Counted from the first letter of the stretch, positions 35,428 through 45,536 are shown. The stretch: 64,000 nucleotides of DNA from Filimonas effusa (GCF_004118675.1 NZ_SDHZ01000001.1:248001-312000), one strand, 5' to 3'. The notes: generated by a model not told the origin, from the letters alone. Numbers and translations are program-made.

Positions 35428-36936
35428 ATGGAATCAAGCATGGGCAAAAGCAAAATTACTCCTGGAACGGAGCCGGACGTAGTATTGATTGGCGCGGGTA
35501 TCATGAGCGCCACCTTGGGTGTACTCTTGAAAGAACTGCAACCCAATTTGTCTATAGAAGTTTATGAAAGGCTCGAGGTTGCTGCCGCAGAAAGTTCCGA
35601 TGCCTGGAACAATGCCGGCACAGGCCATACAGCCTATTGTGAACTCAACTACACGCCTGAAAAGGATGGTGTTATAGAAACTTCTAAAGCCGTCAAAATC
35701 GCTGAATCATTTGAGGTGACCAAGCAATTCTGGGCTTACCTGGTACAGCAAAAACACATTAGTCTCTCTGAACCCTTTGTATCCAGCATTCCGCATATCA
35801 GCTTCGTTTGGGGACAAAAAAATGTGGAATACCTGAAAAAGCGCTACGAAGCGCTGCAATCCTGCCATTTGTTCGATGGTATGGAATACTCCGAAAATCC
35901 CGCCCAACTGGCTGCTTGGATGCCTTTGGTGATGGAAGGCCGCGATCCCGGCCAGCCCGTAGCTGCTACCCGCATGAAAGCAGGTACCGATGTCAACTTC
36001 GGAGCCCTCACCCGCAGCCTCTTTAACCAGCTTACTTCCCTGCCCGATGTGCACATGCACTTTAATCACGATGTGCGTAACCTGAAACGCGCTAAGTCCG
36101 GCGGATGGGAACTGAAAATAAAAGATAAAATAGGGGGAGACACCAAAACGGTTAAAGCAAAGTTTGTTTTCATAGGTGCCGGAGGCGGATCGTTACCACT
36201 GCTCGAAAAAGCAGATATCCCTGAAGGAAGAGGTTTCGGCGGATTCCCCGTTAGCGGTCAATGGCTGAAATGCACCAACCCTGCCATCATAGAACAGCAT
36301 CAGGCTAAGGTTTACGGAAAAGCTTCTGTAGGCGCACCGCCTATGTCGGTACCACACCTCGATACACGCATGATCGATGGTAAAAAAGCTTTGCTTTTCG
36401 GACCCTACGCAGGCTTCTCTACCAAATTCCTGAAAAATGGCTCCTTCTGGGATCTGCCGCTTTCTATTAAAACCGGTAACGTGGCCGTGATGATCTCCGC
36501 AGGCCTGCGTAATATCCCGCTCACCAAATACCTCATAGAACAGGTAATGCAGTCCTCGGAAGACAGGCTCAAAGCGCTGAAAGAATACTATCCCGAAGCA
36601 ACAATGGCCGATTGGAAACTAGAAATCGCAGGCCAGCGCGTTCAGGTGATCAAAAAAGATACAAAGAACGGTGGAGGGGTATTGGAATTTGGTACCGAAG
36701 TGGTATCGGCTGCCGATGGCAGCATTGCCGCATTACTGGGCGCATCACCCGGGGCTTCTACCGCAGTATCTATCATGCTCGACCTGCTGCAGCGTTGTTT
36801 TAAAGATAAGATCAATACACCTGAATGGCAGCATAAACTGAAACAAATGATCCCCTCTTACGGACAATCACTTGCTTCAGATAAACAATTGGCACAACAG
36901 GTCAATGCCTGGAGCAGCGAGGTGCTGGGTGTATAA
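35428..36936 (+). CDS. mqo: Malate:quinone oxidoreductase
   Basis: A 502-residue membrane-associated flavoprotein that oxidises malate to oxaloacetate and passes electrons to quinone, replacing or supplementing malate dehydrogenase in the citric acid cycle. The FAD-binding Rossmann motif DVVLIGAGIMSATLG is at about residues 12-26. Other family blocks include SSDAWNNAGTGHTAYCELNYTP, ATRMKAGTDVNFGAL and FIGAGGGSLPLLEK, with GASPGAST near the C-terminus. Length is normal. The ATG at 35428 follows a -7 box by 9 nt; a TTG 12 nt upstream lies inside that box and is rejected. The stop is 1 nt from the stop of convergent purC. Confidence 0.95.
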   Translation: MESSMGKSKITPGTEPDVVLIGAGIMSATLGVLLKELQPNLSIEVYERLEVAAAESSDAWNNAGTGHTAYCELNYTPEKDGVIETSKAVKIAESFEVTKQFWAYLVQQKHISLSEPFVSSIPHISFVWGQKNVEYLKKRYEALQSCHLFDGMEYSENPAQLAAWMPLVMEGRDPGQPVAATRMKAGTDVNFGALTRSLFNQLTSLPDVHMHFNHDVRNLKRAKSGGWELKIKDKIGGDTKTVKAKFVFIGAGGGSLPLLEKADIPEGRGFGGFPVSGQWLKCTNPAIIEQHQAKVYGKASVGAPPMSVPHLDTRMIDGKKALLFGPYAGFSTKFLKNGSFWDLPLSIKTGNVAVMISAGLRNIPLTKYLIEQVMQSSEDRLKALKEYYPEATMADWKLEIAGQRVQVIKKDTKNGGGVLEFGTEVVSAADGSIAALLGASPGASTAVSIMLDLLQRCFKDKINTPEWQHKLKQMIPSYGQSLASDKQLAQQVNAWSSEVLGV

Positions 36937-36937
36937 A

Positions 36938-37876
36938 CTACACCCAACTGCCTGCAATCTCCTCTAATGCTTTTACTGTAGCTTCAAATACCTGCTCGTC
37001 ACTCACATCCTGTGGCTGAAAAGCAGTACCTGTTACCTGCTCGTATAACTCTATATAACGCTGGCTGATGGTTTGTATCCATTCATCGCTCATCTCGGGA
37101 ACGGTTTGCCCTTCTTTTCCCATGAAATTATTCGCGATCAGCCACTCCCTTACAAACTCCTTGCTCAGCTGTTTTTGCCTTTCGCCTGTTGCCTGGCGTT
37201 CCTCAAAACCTTCAGCATAAAAATAACGGGAAGAATCAGGCGTATGTATCTCGTCCATCAGTACGATCTCGCCGTTTAACTTGCCAAACTCATACTTGGT
37301 ATCAACCAGTATCAGCCCACGCTTGGCAGCTATCTCCTTGCCACGCTCAAACAACGCCAGCGTATAACGTGAAAGCACTTCCCACTCTTCGGCAGTGGCA
37401 AGCCCTTGCGCTACGATCTCCTCTTTCGATATATCTTCATCGTGCCCCTCAGCTGCTTTCGTTGAAGGTGTGATGATCGGGGTAGGGAAGAAGTCATTTT
37501 CCTTTAATCCCTCAGGCATCTCAACACCACACAACACCCGCTTTCCGCTGCTGTAGGTCCTCCAGGCATGACCCGTAAGGTTGCCACGTACTACCATCTC
37601 AATCTTGAATGGTTCACACTTCTTCCCAATAGCTGTATTGGGGGCCGGGGTGCTCACTAGCCAGTTCGGACAGATATCCTTTGTTGCCTGCAGCATATAA
37701 GCCGCTACCTGGTTTAATACTTGACCTTTATAAGGAATGGGCCGGGGAAGTATAACGTCAAAAGCCGAGATGCGATCGCTGGCTACCATTACCAGCCAGT
37801 CATTCTGGATCGTATAAACATCTCTGACCTTGCCCTTGTAAAATGCGGTTTGCTGTGGGAATTGAAAATTTGCCAT
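36938..37876 (-). CDS. purC: Phosphoribosylaminoimidazole-succinocarboxamide synthase
   Basis: A 312-residue cytosolic enzyme that joins CAIR and aspartate with ATP to give SAICAR in purine synthesis. Motifs include [12 protein letters not shown] (nucleotide-binding loop), [25 protein letters not shown] and [11 protein letters not shown]. It is the longer, eukaryote/Bacteroidota-type form of about 310 residues rather than the 240-residue form. The ATG at 37876 is chosen over a TTG at 37882. On the minus strand the box TAATTTTG (37880-37887) ends 3 nt before the ATG, which predicts a leaderless mRNA. No other pur gene is nearby. Confidence 0.95.
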   Translation of the reverse strand: MANFQFPQQTAFYKGKVRDVYTIQNDWLVMVASDRISAFDVILPRPIPYKGQVLNQVAAYMLQATKDICPNWLVSTPAPNTAIGKKCEPFKIEMVVRGNLTGHAWRTYSSGKRVLCGVEMPEGLKENDFFPTPIITPSTKAAEGHDEDISKEEIVAQGLATAEEWEVLSRYTLALFERGKEIAAKRGLILVDTKYEFGKLNGEIVLMDEIHTPDSSRYFYAEGFEERQATGERQKQLSKEFVREWLIANNFMGKEGQTVPEMSDEWIQTISQRYIELYEQVTGTAFQPQDVSDEQVFEATVKALEEIAGSWV

Positions 37877-37879
37877 GCG

Positions 37880-37887
37880 CAAAATTA
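37880..37887 (-). promoter_or_regulatory. -7 promoter box abutting purC
   Basis: TAATTTTG on the minus strand ends 3 nt before the purC ATG, placing the expected transcription start at or next to the start codon. No good -33 box is seen; an AGGAGG lies 13 nt before the ATG and could instead act in a longer transcript. Confidence 0.3.
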
Positions 37888-38025
37888 ATCCTCCTGGTTA
37901 AATTACCATTACCATGCCCGCAACTTTCGAGATTTAATTCGCACACATGTGAACAATATCTATTTTCGCCGCTTATTCCCGATAAATAGGTAATTTACTA
38001 AATTAAACGCCCAAGTTACTGCTAT

Positions 38026-40962
38026 ATGAGAATACATATACGTACTTTCTTCGTATCCCTATTCATGCTTGCTTATACCGCTGGCCCGCTTTTCGCCCAG
38101 CAACGTACCACCGTTTCAGGCACTGTGAATAACAGTAAGTCAGGTGAACCCATCCCAGCCGTATCCATTGCCGTGATCGGCGCCGAAGAAGTTTCTTACA
38201 CCGATGCCAGGGGATTCTTCCGCTTCCAGGTATCCCATGTATTGCCAATGACATTGGTGTTCAGCTCCGTTGGATTTGCCTCAAAGGAAGTAATGGTGTC
38301 ATCCATAACACAGCCGCTTTCCGTAAGCCTTGAACCGGGCTATGTACTCGGTGAAGAAATTGTAGTGGCGGCTACACGAACTTCCGAAAGGCTTCTTGAA
38401 TCTCCCGTATCTGTCGAAAGGATCAGCACAGCCAACATCCTTAACGCACCGGCGCCATCTTATTACGATGGCCTCGCCAACCTGAAAGGTGTCGACGTTA
38501 TCACCTCCAGCCTCATGTTTAAAAGCATCAGTACACGCGGCTTTAACGGCAGCGGTAACCTCCGCCTTAACCAACTGGTCGATGGTATGGATAACCAGGC
38601 CCCAGGCCTTAACTTCCCGGTAGGCAGCGTTATCGGCCTTACCGAACTCGACGTAGATAATATGGAACTCCTGCCCGGCGCCTCTTCAGCCCTCTACGGC
38701 CCCGGCGGTATGAGCGGCACGCTGCTCATCAATAGCAAGAACCCTTTCAAATACCAGGGCGTCAGCGCGCAGGTGAAAACAGGTATGATGCACCTGGGCA
38801 ACCCCGCTAAAAAACCTACAGCCTATCACGATATCAGCTTCCGCTGGGCGCAGAAAGTGTCCGATAAACTGGCATTTAAAATAGGGGGACAGTATATCAG
38901 GGCCGACGATTGGCAGGCCAATGACAGAAGTAACCTGCAGCGTAATAATATCCTGAGCAATCCCAAACCAGGCGACAGGCAAACCGATAATAACTACGAT
39001 GGCGTAAACGTCTTCGGCGATGAAGCCAGCACTACCATGCAGGCTTTTGCCCAGGCGGCAAAAGCTCAGGCGCAAACCAGGCCCACTGGCCCCGCCACCA
39101 TTGCCACCATCGACGCCATGGTGGCTGCTGGCGCTACACCCCAGCAAATAGCGGCAACCTTTGCCAATAATGCCGAAATGAGCCAGTACGTCCCGTTTCT
39201 CATCCCTTTAAGTTCCGCACCCAATAATCCCTATGCAGGCACCTTCGGCTCTCAGAGCGTAAGCCGTACAGGATACGATGAAAAAGACCTGGTCGACTAT
39301 AACGCCTATAACCTCAAACTCTCTGCCGCACTGCATTATAAATTGACGCCAGGTATTGAAGCCGCTCTCTCCGGCTATTGGGGAATGGGAACAACTGTTT
39401 ACACTGGCGCCGACAGGTTTTCCTTGAAAAATCTTCAGATGGGACAGTATAAACTGGAACTGAAAGCCAACAACTGGTTCTTCAGAGCTTATACCACCCA
39501 GGAAAACTCCGGCGATTCCTATACCGCCAATACCGCAGCAGTGGCAGTAAACAACGCATGGAAAAACAACGCCACCTGGTTCCAGCAGTACACCGGCGTA
39601 TATGGCGCAGGACGTTTGGGTATCCTGCCTACTGCTTTCGGTACTGCTTTGCCCGATGCCCAGGCGCATGCCGCTGCAAGAGGCACCGCAGAGCAAGGTC
39701 GCTACCTGCCCGGAACGCCTGAATTCAGAAAAGCATTCGATAGTGTGATCAATATTCCTATCAGTAAAAACGGAGCCCGTTTCTCCGATCGTTCTGCATT
39801 GTACCAGGCCGAAGCGCAATACAATCTTTCCGAACAGGTCAGGTTTATGGAAGTACTGGTAGGCGCCAGCTTCAAACAATATGCACTCAATTCCAAAGGC
39901 ACCATCTTTGCCGATACCGCAGGTATCATTCATATCAAAGAATATGGCGCTTATTTGCAATTGCAGAAACAATTACTGAACGATGTCCTGAAACTGTCCG
40001 GCTCCGTGCGTTACGATAAGAACGAAAATTTTAAAGCCAGGTTTACCCCACGCTTTACTGCCCTGGTGAAAGTGGCACGCGATAATAATATCAGGCTTTC
40101 TTACCAAACGGCTTACCGTTTCCCTTCCACACAGGATCAATACATCAACCTCAATACACCCGCAGCCCGTTTAATTGGCGGATTACCACAGTTCAACACT
40201 TTCTTCCGCTTCAATACGAGTCCGGCATATACCATCGAAAGTATCATTGCCTACAGGGCATCTATCGCAGCAGGTGCCACAAACCCCGCTCTGCTGAAAG
40301 TAGGACAGTTTGAACCTGTTCGCCCCGAAAGCATGCAGTCTTTTGAATTGGGCTACCGCAGCGTGATCGGTAAAAAACTCATGATAGACGCTTACGGTTA
40401 CTATAGCCGCTATAAAGACTTTATCGCACGTGTGGCAGTAGGAAGGGGGATGAGCGAAAGTACCACGCCACAGGTATACCTCCGCGAACTGGCTAACCCG
40501 CTTACTACTACCAATTATTCATTTGTCTACAACGTAAATCAACCGGTGAAATCTTACGGATGGGGACTGGGATTGGTATACAAAGCATATAAAGATTACA
40601 TCGTTACCGGTAACGTTTACAGCGATAAACTCTCCAATGTGCCGGCAGGTGTGATCGCTTTCTATAATACACCGGAAATAAGATACAACCTTGGCCTGGG
40701 TAACGAAAACGCGTATAAGAACTTTGGCTTTAATGTCATCCTCAAATGGCAGGGTAAGATCAATTGGCAAGGAACGTTCGGCACAGGAGAAATTCCCTCC
40801 TATACCACGCTCGATGCGCAGGTGAGCTATAAAATACCATCTGTAAAATCCATGATCAAGATCGGTGGAACCAATATTACCAATAGTTATTATCGCAGCG
40901 CATTCGGAAATCCGTATGTCGGCGGCTTATATTACGTAAGCCTTGGATATAACGTTTTCTAA
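38026..40962 (+). CDS. TonB-dependent receptor with carboxypeptidase-regulatory-like domain
   Basis: A 978-residue outer-membrane importer: signal peptide (about 1-25, ending PLFAQ), regulatory-like beta sandwich (about 28-105), plug (about 115-245, with FKSISTRGFNGSGNLRLNQLVDG and LLPGASSALYGPGGMSGTL) and a long barrel ending in Phe. It is not a SusC by motif and has no SusD partner. A -7 box TATTTTCG (37961-37968) lies 57 nt before the start. The substrate is unknown. A strong terminator follows, so the gene is monocistronic. Confidence 0.9.
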   Translation: MRIHIRTFFVSLFMLAYTAGPLFAQQRTTVSGTVNNSKSGEPIPAVSIAVIGAEEVSYTDARGFFRFQVSHVLPMTLVFSSVGFASKEVMVSSITQPLSVSLEPGYVLGEEIVVAATRTSERLLESPVSVERISTANILNAPAPSYYDGLANLKGVDVITSSLMFKSISTRGFNGSGNLRLNQLVDGMDNQAPGLNFPVGSVIGLTELDVDNMELLPGASSALYGPGGMSGTLLINSKNPFKYQGVSAQVKTGMMHLGNPAKKPTAYHDISFRWAQKVSDKLAFKIGGQYIRADDWQANDRSNLQRNNILSNPKPGDRQTDNNYDGVNVFGDEASTTMQAFAQAAKAQAQTRPTGPATIATIDAMVAAGATPQQIAATFANNAEMSQYVPFLIPLSSAPNNPYAGTFGSQSVSRTGYDEKDLVDYNAYNLKLSAALHYKLTPGIEAALSGYWGMGTTVYTGADRFSLKNLQMGQYKLELKANNWFFRAYTTQENSGDSYTANTAAVAVNNAWKNNATWFQQYTGVYGAGRLGILPTAFGTALPDAQAHAAARGTAEQGRYLPGTPEFRKAFDSVINIPISKNGARFSDRSALYQAEAQYNLSEQVRFMEVLVGASFKQYALNSKGTIFADTAGIIHIKEYGAYLQLQKQLLNDVLKLSGSVRYDKNENFKARFTPRFTALVKVARDNNIRLSYQTAYRFPSTQDQYINLNTPAARLIGGLPQFNTFFRFNTSPAYTIESIIAYRASIAAGATNPALLKVGQFEPVRPESMQSFELGYRSVIGKKLMIDAYGYYSRYKDFIARVAVGRGMSESTTPQVYLRELANPLTTTNYSFVYNVNQPVKSYGWGLGLVYKAYKDYIVTGNVYSDKLSNVPAGVIAFYNTPEIRYNLGLGNENAYKNFGFNVILKWQGKINWQGTFGTGEIPSYTTLDAQVSYKIPSVKSMIKIGGTNITNSYYRSAFGNPYVGGLYYVSLGYNVF

Positions 40963-40983
40963 CATAACGATGTTGGTAAGTTT

Positions 40984-41014
40984 AAACCCCGGTGCCATAC
41001 ACCGGGGTTTTCTT
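40984..41014 (+). terminator. Rho-independent terminator after the TonB receptor
   Basis: An 11-bp perfect stem (40984-40994 with 41000-41010) closes the loop CCATA and is followed by TTTTCTTTT. Confidence 0.9.
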
Positions 41015-41033
41015 TTGTATTTGGCACAGACTA

Positions 41034-41066
41034 TTGGCTTTTGTAAGGGAGAAACTTATATTTTTG
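41034..41066 (+). promoter_or_regulatory. Promoter of the pyruvate dehydrogenase E1 beta gene
   Basis: TTGG (41034-41037) and the -7 box TATTTTTG (41059-41066) are separated by 21 nt, as at rlmB and the first susC. The leader to the ATG at 41109 would be about 35-38 nt. Confidence 0.5.
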
Positions 41067-41108
41067 CGGTGCTTTTTTAAGGCTTTTAAACAATCGATCT
41101 AATTTACT

Positions 41109-42095
41109 ATGCGACAAATTGCTTTTCGTGAGGCTTTGCGTGAAGCCATGAATGAGGAAATGAGAAGGGACGAACGCGTATTCCTGATGGGTGAAGAAGT
41201 GGCTGAATACAATGGTGCTTATAAAGTAAGCCAGGGCATGCTGGCCGAATTTGGACCCAAACGTATCATCGATACCCCGATTGCCGAACTGGGCTTCGCC
41301 GCCATTGGCGTGGGTGCCGCTCAAAATGGCTTGCGTCCGATAGTAGAATTCATGACCTTTAACTTCGCAGTACTGGCCCTCGACCAGATCCTCAATACAG
41401 CTTCTAAAATGCTGGCAATGAGTGGTGGTCAGTTAAGCTGCCCCATCGTTTTCCGCGGACCTAACGGTAGCGCCGGCCAGTTGGGTGCACAGCACTCTAC
41501 CGCCTTCGAAAGCTACTATGCCAATATCCCAGGCCTCAAAGTGGTATCTCCTTCTAACGGTTACGACGCAAAAGGCTTGATGAAACAGGCGATCCGCTAC
41601 GAAGAAGATCCCGTTATCTTCATGGAAAGTGAAGTGATGTACGGCGACAAAAGCGAAGTGCCTGAAGAAGAATATTATATCGAATTAGGTAAAGCCGATA
41701 TCAAAAGAGCAGGTAAAGACGTTACCATCGTTTCCTACAATAAAATGATGAAAGTGGCCCTCGCTGCTGCTGCTGAACTTGAAAAAGAAGGTATCAGCGC
41801 CGAAGTGATCGACCTGCGTACCATCCGCCCACTCGACTGGTACACCATCCTCGAAAGCGTGAAGAAAACAAACCGCCTTGTAATCGTTGAAGAACAATGG
41901 CCGTTTGCTTCTGTAAGCTCTGAGATCACTTACCGTATCCAGAAAGAAGCCTTCGACTATCTTGATGCGCCTATCCGTCGTATCACTTGCGCCGACGCTC
42001 CCATGCACTATGCGCCAAACCTCGTGGCAGCTTACCTGCCCGACGTTCCACGTACAGTGAAACTGGTGAAAGAAGTGATGTACACTAAGAAATAG
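41109..42095 (+). CDS. pdhB: Pyruvate dehydrogenase E1 component, beta subunit
   Basis: A 328-residue transketolase-like subunit of the E1 heterotetramer, which decarboxylates pyruvate with thiamine diphosphate. Motifs include VFLMGEEVAEYNGAYKVSQG (with the conserved Glu that activates the cofactor), DTPIAELGFAAIGVGAA, FRGPNGSAGQLGAQHS and the C-terminal VEEQWPFASVSSEI block. Length is typical. The alpha subunit, E2 and E3 are not next to it; in many Bacteroidota the beta gene stands alone. A branched-chain 2-oxoacid role cannot be fully excluded, but similarity favours pyruvate. It has its own promoter and terminator. Confidence 0.93.
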   Translation: MRQIAFREALREAMNEEMRRDERVFLMGEEVAEYNGAYKVSQGMLAEFGPKRIIDTPIAELGFAAIGVGAAQNGLRPIVEFMTFNFAVLALDQILNTASKMLAMSGGQLSCPIVFRGPNGSAGQLGAQHSTAFESYYANIPGLKVVSPSNGYDAKGLMKQAIRYEEDPVIFMESEVMYGDKSEVPEEEYYIELGKADIKRAGKDVTIVSYNKMMKVALAAAAELEKEGISAEVIDLRTIRPLDWYTILESVKKTNRLVIVEEQWPFASVSSEITYRIQKEAFDYLDAPIRRITCADAPMHYAPNLVAAYLPDVPRTVKLVKEVMYTKK

Positions 42096-42161
42096 AAAGT
42101 AGCTGACAGGTCGTGGGAAGAGCACAAAAAGCTATTGACGAACCGGCCTTTCAAATAAAAT

Positions 42162-42205
42162 AAAAATCAAGCCGGAGAACTGTTCTCCGGCTTGATTTTT
42201 TCTAC
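42162..42205 (+). terminator. Long palindromic terminator after pdhB
   Basis: Arms 42162-42180 and 42182-42200 are perfect reverse complements around a single central T (39 nt in all), followed by TTC. The outer AAAAA/TTTTT lets it act on both strands. Confidence 0.9.
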
Positions 42206-42218
42206 CATCTATTCACTT

Positions 42219-44279
42219 ATGATCAAGCAATCAGCTGCCCTTTTTACCCTCATCATTTGTGCATTTACGCTACATGCACAATCTCCGTCGCTTGGCAACG
42301 CCAGAGATACGCTTGATGCAGCCGGTGATCCCGATTCTGTCACTGTTACTGCTTTTAACCTGCAAACCCGCTGGCTCTCTACACCAGCCGCCATCGCCAT
42401 TATATCACAGCAAAACCTCCGCAACTTTGGATACCAGTCGCTGGTACCCGTATTGAATACTGTTTCAGGCGTTCGTATGGAAGAACGCTCTCCAGGCAGT
42501 TACCGCCTTTCTGTAAGAGGTAGTCTGCTGCGCTCCCCCTTCGGTATCAGGAATGTCAAGATCTATTTCGATGGTATTCCTTTGACGGATGCCGGTGGTA
42601 ATAGTTATTTTAACCTGCTCGACTATAATCTCCTGCAATCTGCCGAGATCATAAAAGGCCCCGCCGCCAGCATTTATGGAGCTAATACGGGTGGCTCTCT
42701 CTTGTTGCACAGTCCCGCCGCTGCCGCACCGGTACCCGGCCATAAAGCACAGCTGGCGCTGTCAGGAGGCGCATATGGGATGTTCCGCCAGCAGGCCGCC
42801 TATAGCTATGACGATTCATCCGCCAGCTTCCAGCTGCGCCAGTTACACCAGCAGAGCGATGGCTTCCGCCAACAGTCCGCAATGCGTAAAGATGCCGCCC
42901 AGCTTTCGGGGAAAATACGCCTCAATAAAAGACAACAACTCTCAGCGCTCGCATTTTATACCGATCTCTACTATCAAACTCCCGGTGGCATCACCGCGGC
43001 TCAAATGAACCAGGACCCTAAACTGGCACGGCAGCCTACTGCTTCCTTGCCGGGGGCAGTGGATCAGCACACCGCTATTTTTAATAAAACTGCTTTCGGC
43101 GGACTTAACCTGGTCTCCGATCTCAGTGATAACTGGCAGAACAGCACCGTTGTAACTGTGAATCATACTGGTTTTCAAAACCCATTCATCACCAATTATG
43201 AACAACGGGATGAATGGAACTACGGCGGACGCACTTCTTTTCGCTTCCACCAACAGCAACGCCTTGTCCAGTGGAATGCCGTTGCAGGAGTAGAATGGAT
43301 GCATAACCGCTCTTCTGTTGACAACTATGGCAACAGGGCAGGAGTGAAAGATACCATGCAGTTTAAAGATCGTCTCCGGGCTACACAGGCTTTTGCTTTT
43401 CTGCAAACCGATCTCCGTATCAGCCGCTGGTTATTCCAGGCGGGGCTGAGCCACAACCTTATGAAATACCGCTACCAGCGCATTTCCGACGGCGATCCGC
43501 AACAGCAAAAGGAACTTGACGCCGTATTGGCGCCCAGGATAAGCATCTTATACCAGCTGGCTCCCACCGTGGCGGCTTATCTTGTTGCCGCCAAAGGCTT
43601 CTCGCCACCCTCACTGGCCGAGATCAGACCCTCCGACGGCAATTACTACGGCAACCTGCAGGCGGAGCAGGGCTGGAACTATGAAGCAGGCATTAAAGGG
43701 CATCTCTGGCAAAACAGGCTGCGCTTCGATATTGGCATTTACGATTTCCGCCTTAAAGACGCCATCGTCCGTCGTACCAATACCGCAGGAGCCGAATTCT
43801 TCGTTAACGCCGGCGGCACCGTTCAAAAAGGACTGGAATGTTATATCCAGGCACAGTTGACGCCCTTTCTGTCCGCATTTCACAGCTTTAGCTACCAGCC
43901 TTACCGCTTCTCAGGTTACAAGGTCGATGATACCGACTTTTCCGGTAATGCTGTCACAGGTGTGCCCCGCTCCGTAAATGTCTCCGGCCTCGACTGTGTA
44001 TTGCCACAAGGATGGAAACTGTCGGTATTATTGAATAATACTTCTTCCATTACGCTCAACGATGCTGCCACAGTAAAAGCAAAAGCCTATCATTTACTCC
44101 AGGCCCGGGTAGCATGGTCCTGCCGTCTGGGTAAACTGCGCGCTGAAGTTTTTGCCGCCGCCGATAACCTCCTCAACGAAAAATATAGCCTCGGAAATGA
44201 CCTGAATGCAATGGGAAACAGATTCTTTAACCCGGCACCGCTCCGGAATGCCTCCGGCGGTATCATGCTCGACCTCTAA
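42219..44279 (+). CDS. TonB-dependent receptor, FecA/FepA-like
   Basis: A 686-residue receptor with a signal peptide (about 1-18, ending TLHAQ), a plug (about 40-150, with RMEERSPGSYRLSVRGSLLR, VKIYFDGIPLTDAGGNSYFN and GPAASIYGANTGGSLLLH) and a barrel, ending in MLDL. The start is the ATG at 42219; the longer frame begins inside the terminator of pdhB. Motifs suit siderophore-type receptors, but the ligand is unknown. It stands alone, with the regulator gene following 81 nt later. Confidence 0.88.
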   Translation: MIKQSAALFTLIICAFTLHAQSPSLGNARDTLDAAGDPDSVTVTAFNLQTRWLSTPAAIAIISQQNLRNFGYQSLVPVLNTVSGVRMEERSPGSYRLSVRGSLLRSPFGIRNVKIYFDGIPLTDAGGNSYFNLLDYNLLQSAEIIKGPAASIYGANTGGSLLLHSPAAAAPVPGHKAQLALSGGAYGMFRQQAAYSYDDSSASFQLRQLHQQSDGFRQQSAMRKDAAQLSGKIRLNKRQQLSALAFYTDLYYQTPGGITAAQMNQDPKLARQPTASLPGAVDQHTAIFNKTAFGGLNLVSDLSDNWQNSTVVTVNHTGFQNPFITNYEQRDEWNYGGRTSFRFHQQQRLVQWNAVAGVEWMHNRSSVDNYGNRAGVKDTMQFKDRLRATQAFAFLQTDLRISRWLFQAGLSHNLMKYRYQRISDGDPQQQKELDAVLAPRISILYQLAPTVAAYLVAAKGFSPPSLAEIRPSDGNYYGNLQAEQGWNYEAGIKGHLWQNRLRFDIGIYDFRLKDAIVRRTNTAGAEFFVNAGGTVQKGLECYIQAQLTPFLSAFHSFSYQPYRFSGYKVDDTDFSGNAVTGVPRSVNVSGLDCVLPQGWKLSVLLNNTSSITLNDAATVKAKAYHLLQARVAWSCRLGKLRAEVFAAADNLLNEKYSLGNDLNAMGNRFFNPAPLRNASGGIMLDL

Positions 44280-44360
44280 CCCCCTTAAAATAGGGCCAAG
44301 GCTCTGGCACTCAGTCACTAATGTATTCTAATCAAATTTTCGTCTATTTTAGCACCTCAA

Positions 44361-45536
44361 ATGAACAAACAGAACATGTCAAGTATCCTGATTATAGATG
44401 ATGAAAAGGCCATCCGGAAAACCCTTAACGAAATCCTTTCCTTTGAAGGCTTTAAGGTTACCGAAGCCTCCGATGGGGAAGAAGGGTTGAAACTATTCAG
44501 CGCCCAGACCTTCGACGTGGTATTGTGCGATATCAAAATGCCTAAAATGGATGGCCTCGAATTCCTGGCGAAAGCCACCGAAGCCAACCCCGATGTACCT
44601 GTTATCATGATCAGTGGTCACGGTACCATCGAAACGGCCGTAGATGCCGTTAAAAAAGGCGCTTACGACTATATTTCCAAACCGCCGGATCTGAATAGAA
44701 TGCTGATCACTATCCGTAATGCTACAGATAAGAATTCGCTGAGTAAGGAAACCCGCGTGCTCAAACGTAAAGTGGGTAAAGTGCAGGAAATGATCGGCGA
44801 CAGCGACGGCATCGCCCGCATCAAAGATACCATCGAAAAAGTGGCTGCTACCGATGCCCGCGTACTGGTTACCGGCGAAAATGGCGTAGGTAAAGAACTG
44901 GTGGCCCGCTGGATCCACGAAAAAAGCAACCGCGCCTCCGGCCAACTGGTAGAAGTCAACTGCGCAGCGATCCCCTCAGAGCTTATTGAAAGCGAACTGT
45001 TCGGCCACGAAAAAGGCTCCTTCACTTCCGCTATCAAACAAAGGATCGGCAAGTTCGAACAGGCCAGCGGCGGCACGCTCTTCCTCGATGAAGTAGGCGA
45101 CATGAGCCTCAGCGCACAAGCCAAAGTGTTACGAGCCCTCCAGGAAGGCAAGATCACCCGCGTAGGTGGCGACAAGGAAATTAGCGTCGACGTCCGCGTG
45201 GTGGCCGCTACCAACAAAGATCTGCTCAAAGAAGTAGAAGCTAAAAACTTCCGCCTCGACTTATACCACCGTCTCGGTGTAATCCTCATCCACGTCCCTT
45301 CCTTAAACGACAGGCGCGAAGACATTCCCTTACTGGTGAATAAATTCCTGGGCGATATCGCCGCAGAATACGGTCAGGCAAAAAAGGCTATCGATAAAAA
45401 AGCCATGGATGCCCTCCAGAAACATAACTGGTCCGGCAACATCCGCGAACTGCGCAACGTGGTAGAACGACTCATCATCTTATCAGGCAAAACCATCACC
45501 CTGGAAGATGTAAGCAACTACGTACTACCAAGATAG
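44361..45536 (+). CDS. NtrC-like sigma-54 response regulator lacking a DNA-binding domain
   Basis: A 391-residue protein. The receiver domain (about 8-122) has phospho-acceptor Asp57 in VLCDIKMPKMDG. The AAA+ domain (about 145-375) has Walker A TGENGVGKE, Walker B GGTLFLDEVGDM and an arginine-finger region. The sigma-54 contact loop, normally GAFTGA, reads GSFTSA at residues 219-224; the key Thr is kept. The protein ends at DVSNYVLPR without the Fis-type helix-turn-helix, so it cannot bind a specific enhancer by itself in the usual way. Similar short regulators are common in Bacteroidota. No histidine kinase gene is adjacent. Confidence 0.9.
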   Translation: MNKQNMSSILIIDDEKAIRKTLNEILSFEGFKVTEASDGEEGLKLFSAQTFDVVLCDIKMPKMDGLEFLAKATEANPDVPVIMISGHGTIETAVDAVKKGAYDYISKPPDLNRMLITIRNATDKNSLSKETRVLKRKVGKVQEMIGDSDGIARIKDTIEKVAATDARVLVTGENGVGKELVARWIHEKSNRASGQLVEVNCAAIPSELIESELFGHEKGSFTSAIKQRIGKFEQASGGTLFLDEVGDMSLSAQAKVLRALQEGKITRVGGDKEISVDVRVVAATNKDLLKEVEAKNFRLDLYHRLGVILIHVPSLNDRREDIPLLVNKFLGDIAAEYGQAKKAIDKKAMDALQKHNWSGNIRELRNVVERLIILSGKTITLEDVSNYVLPR

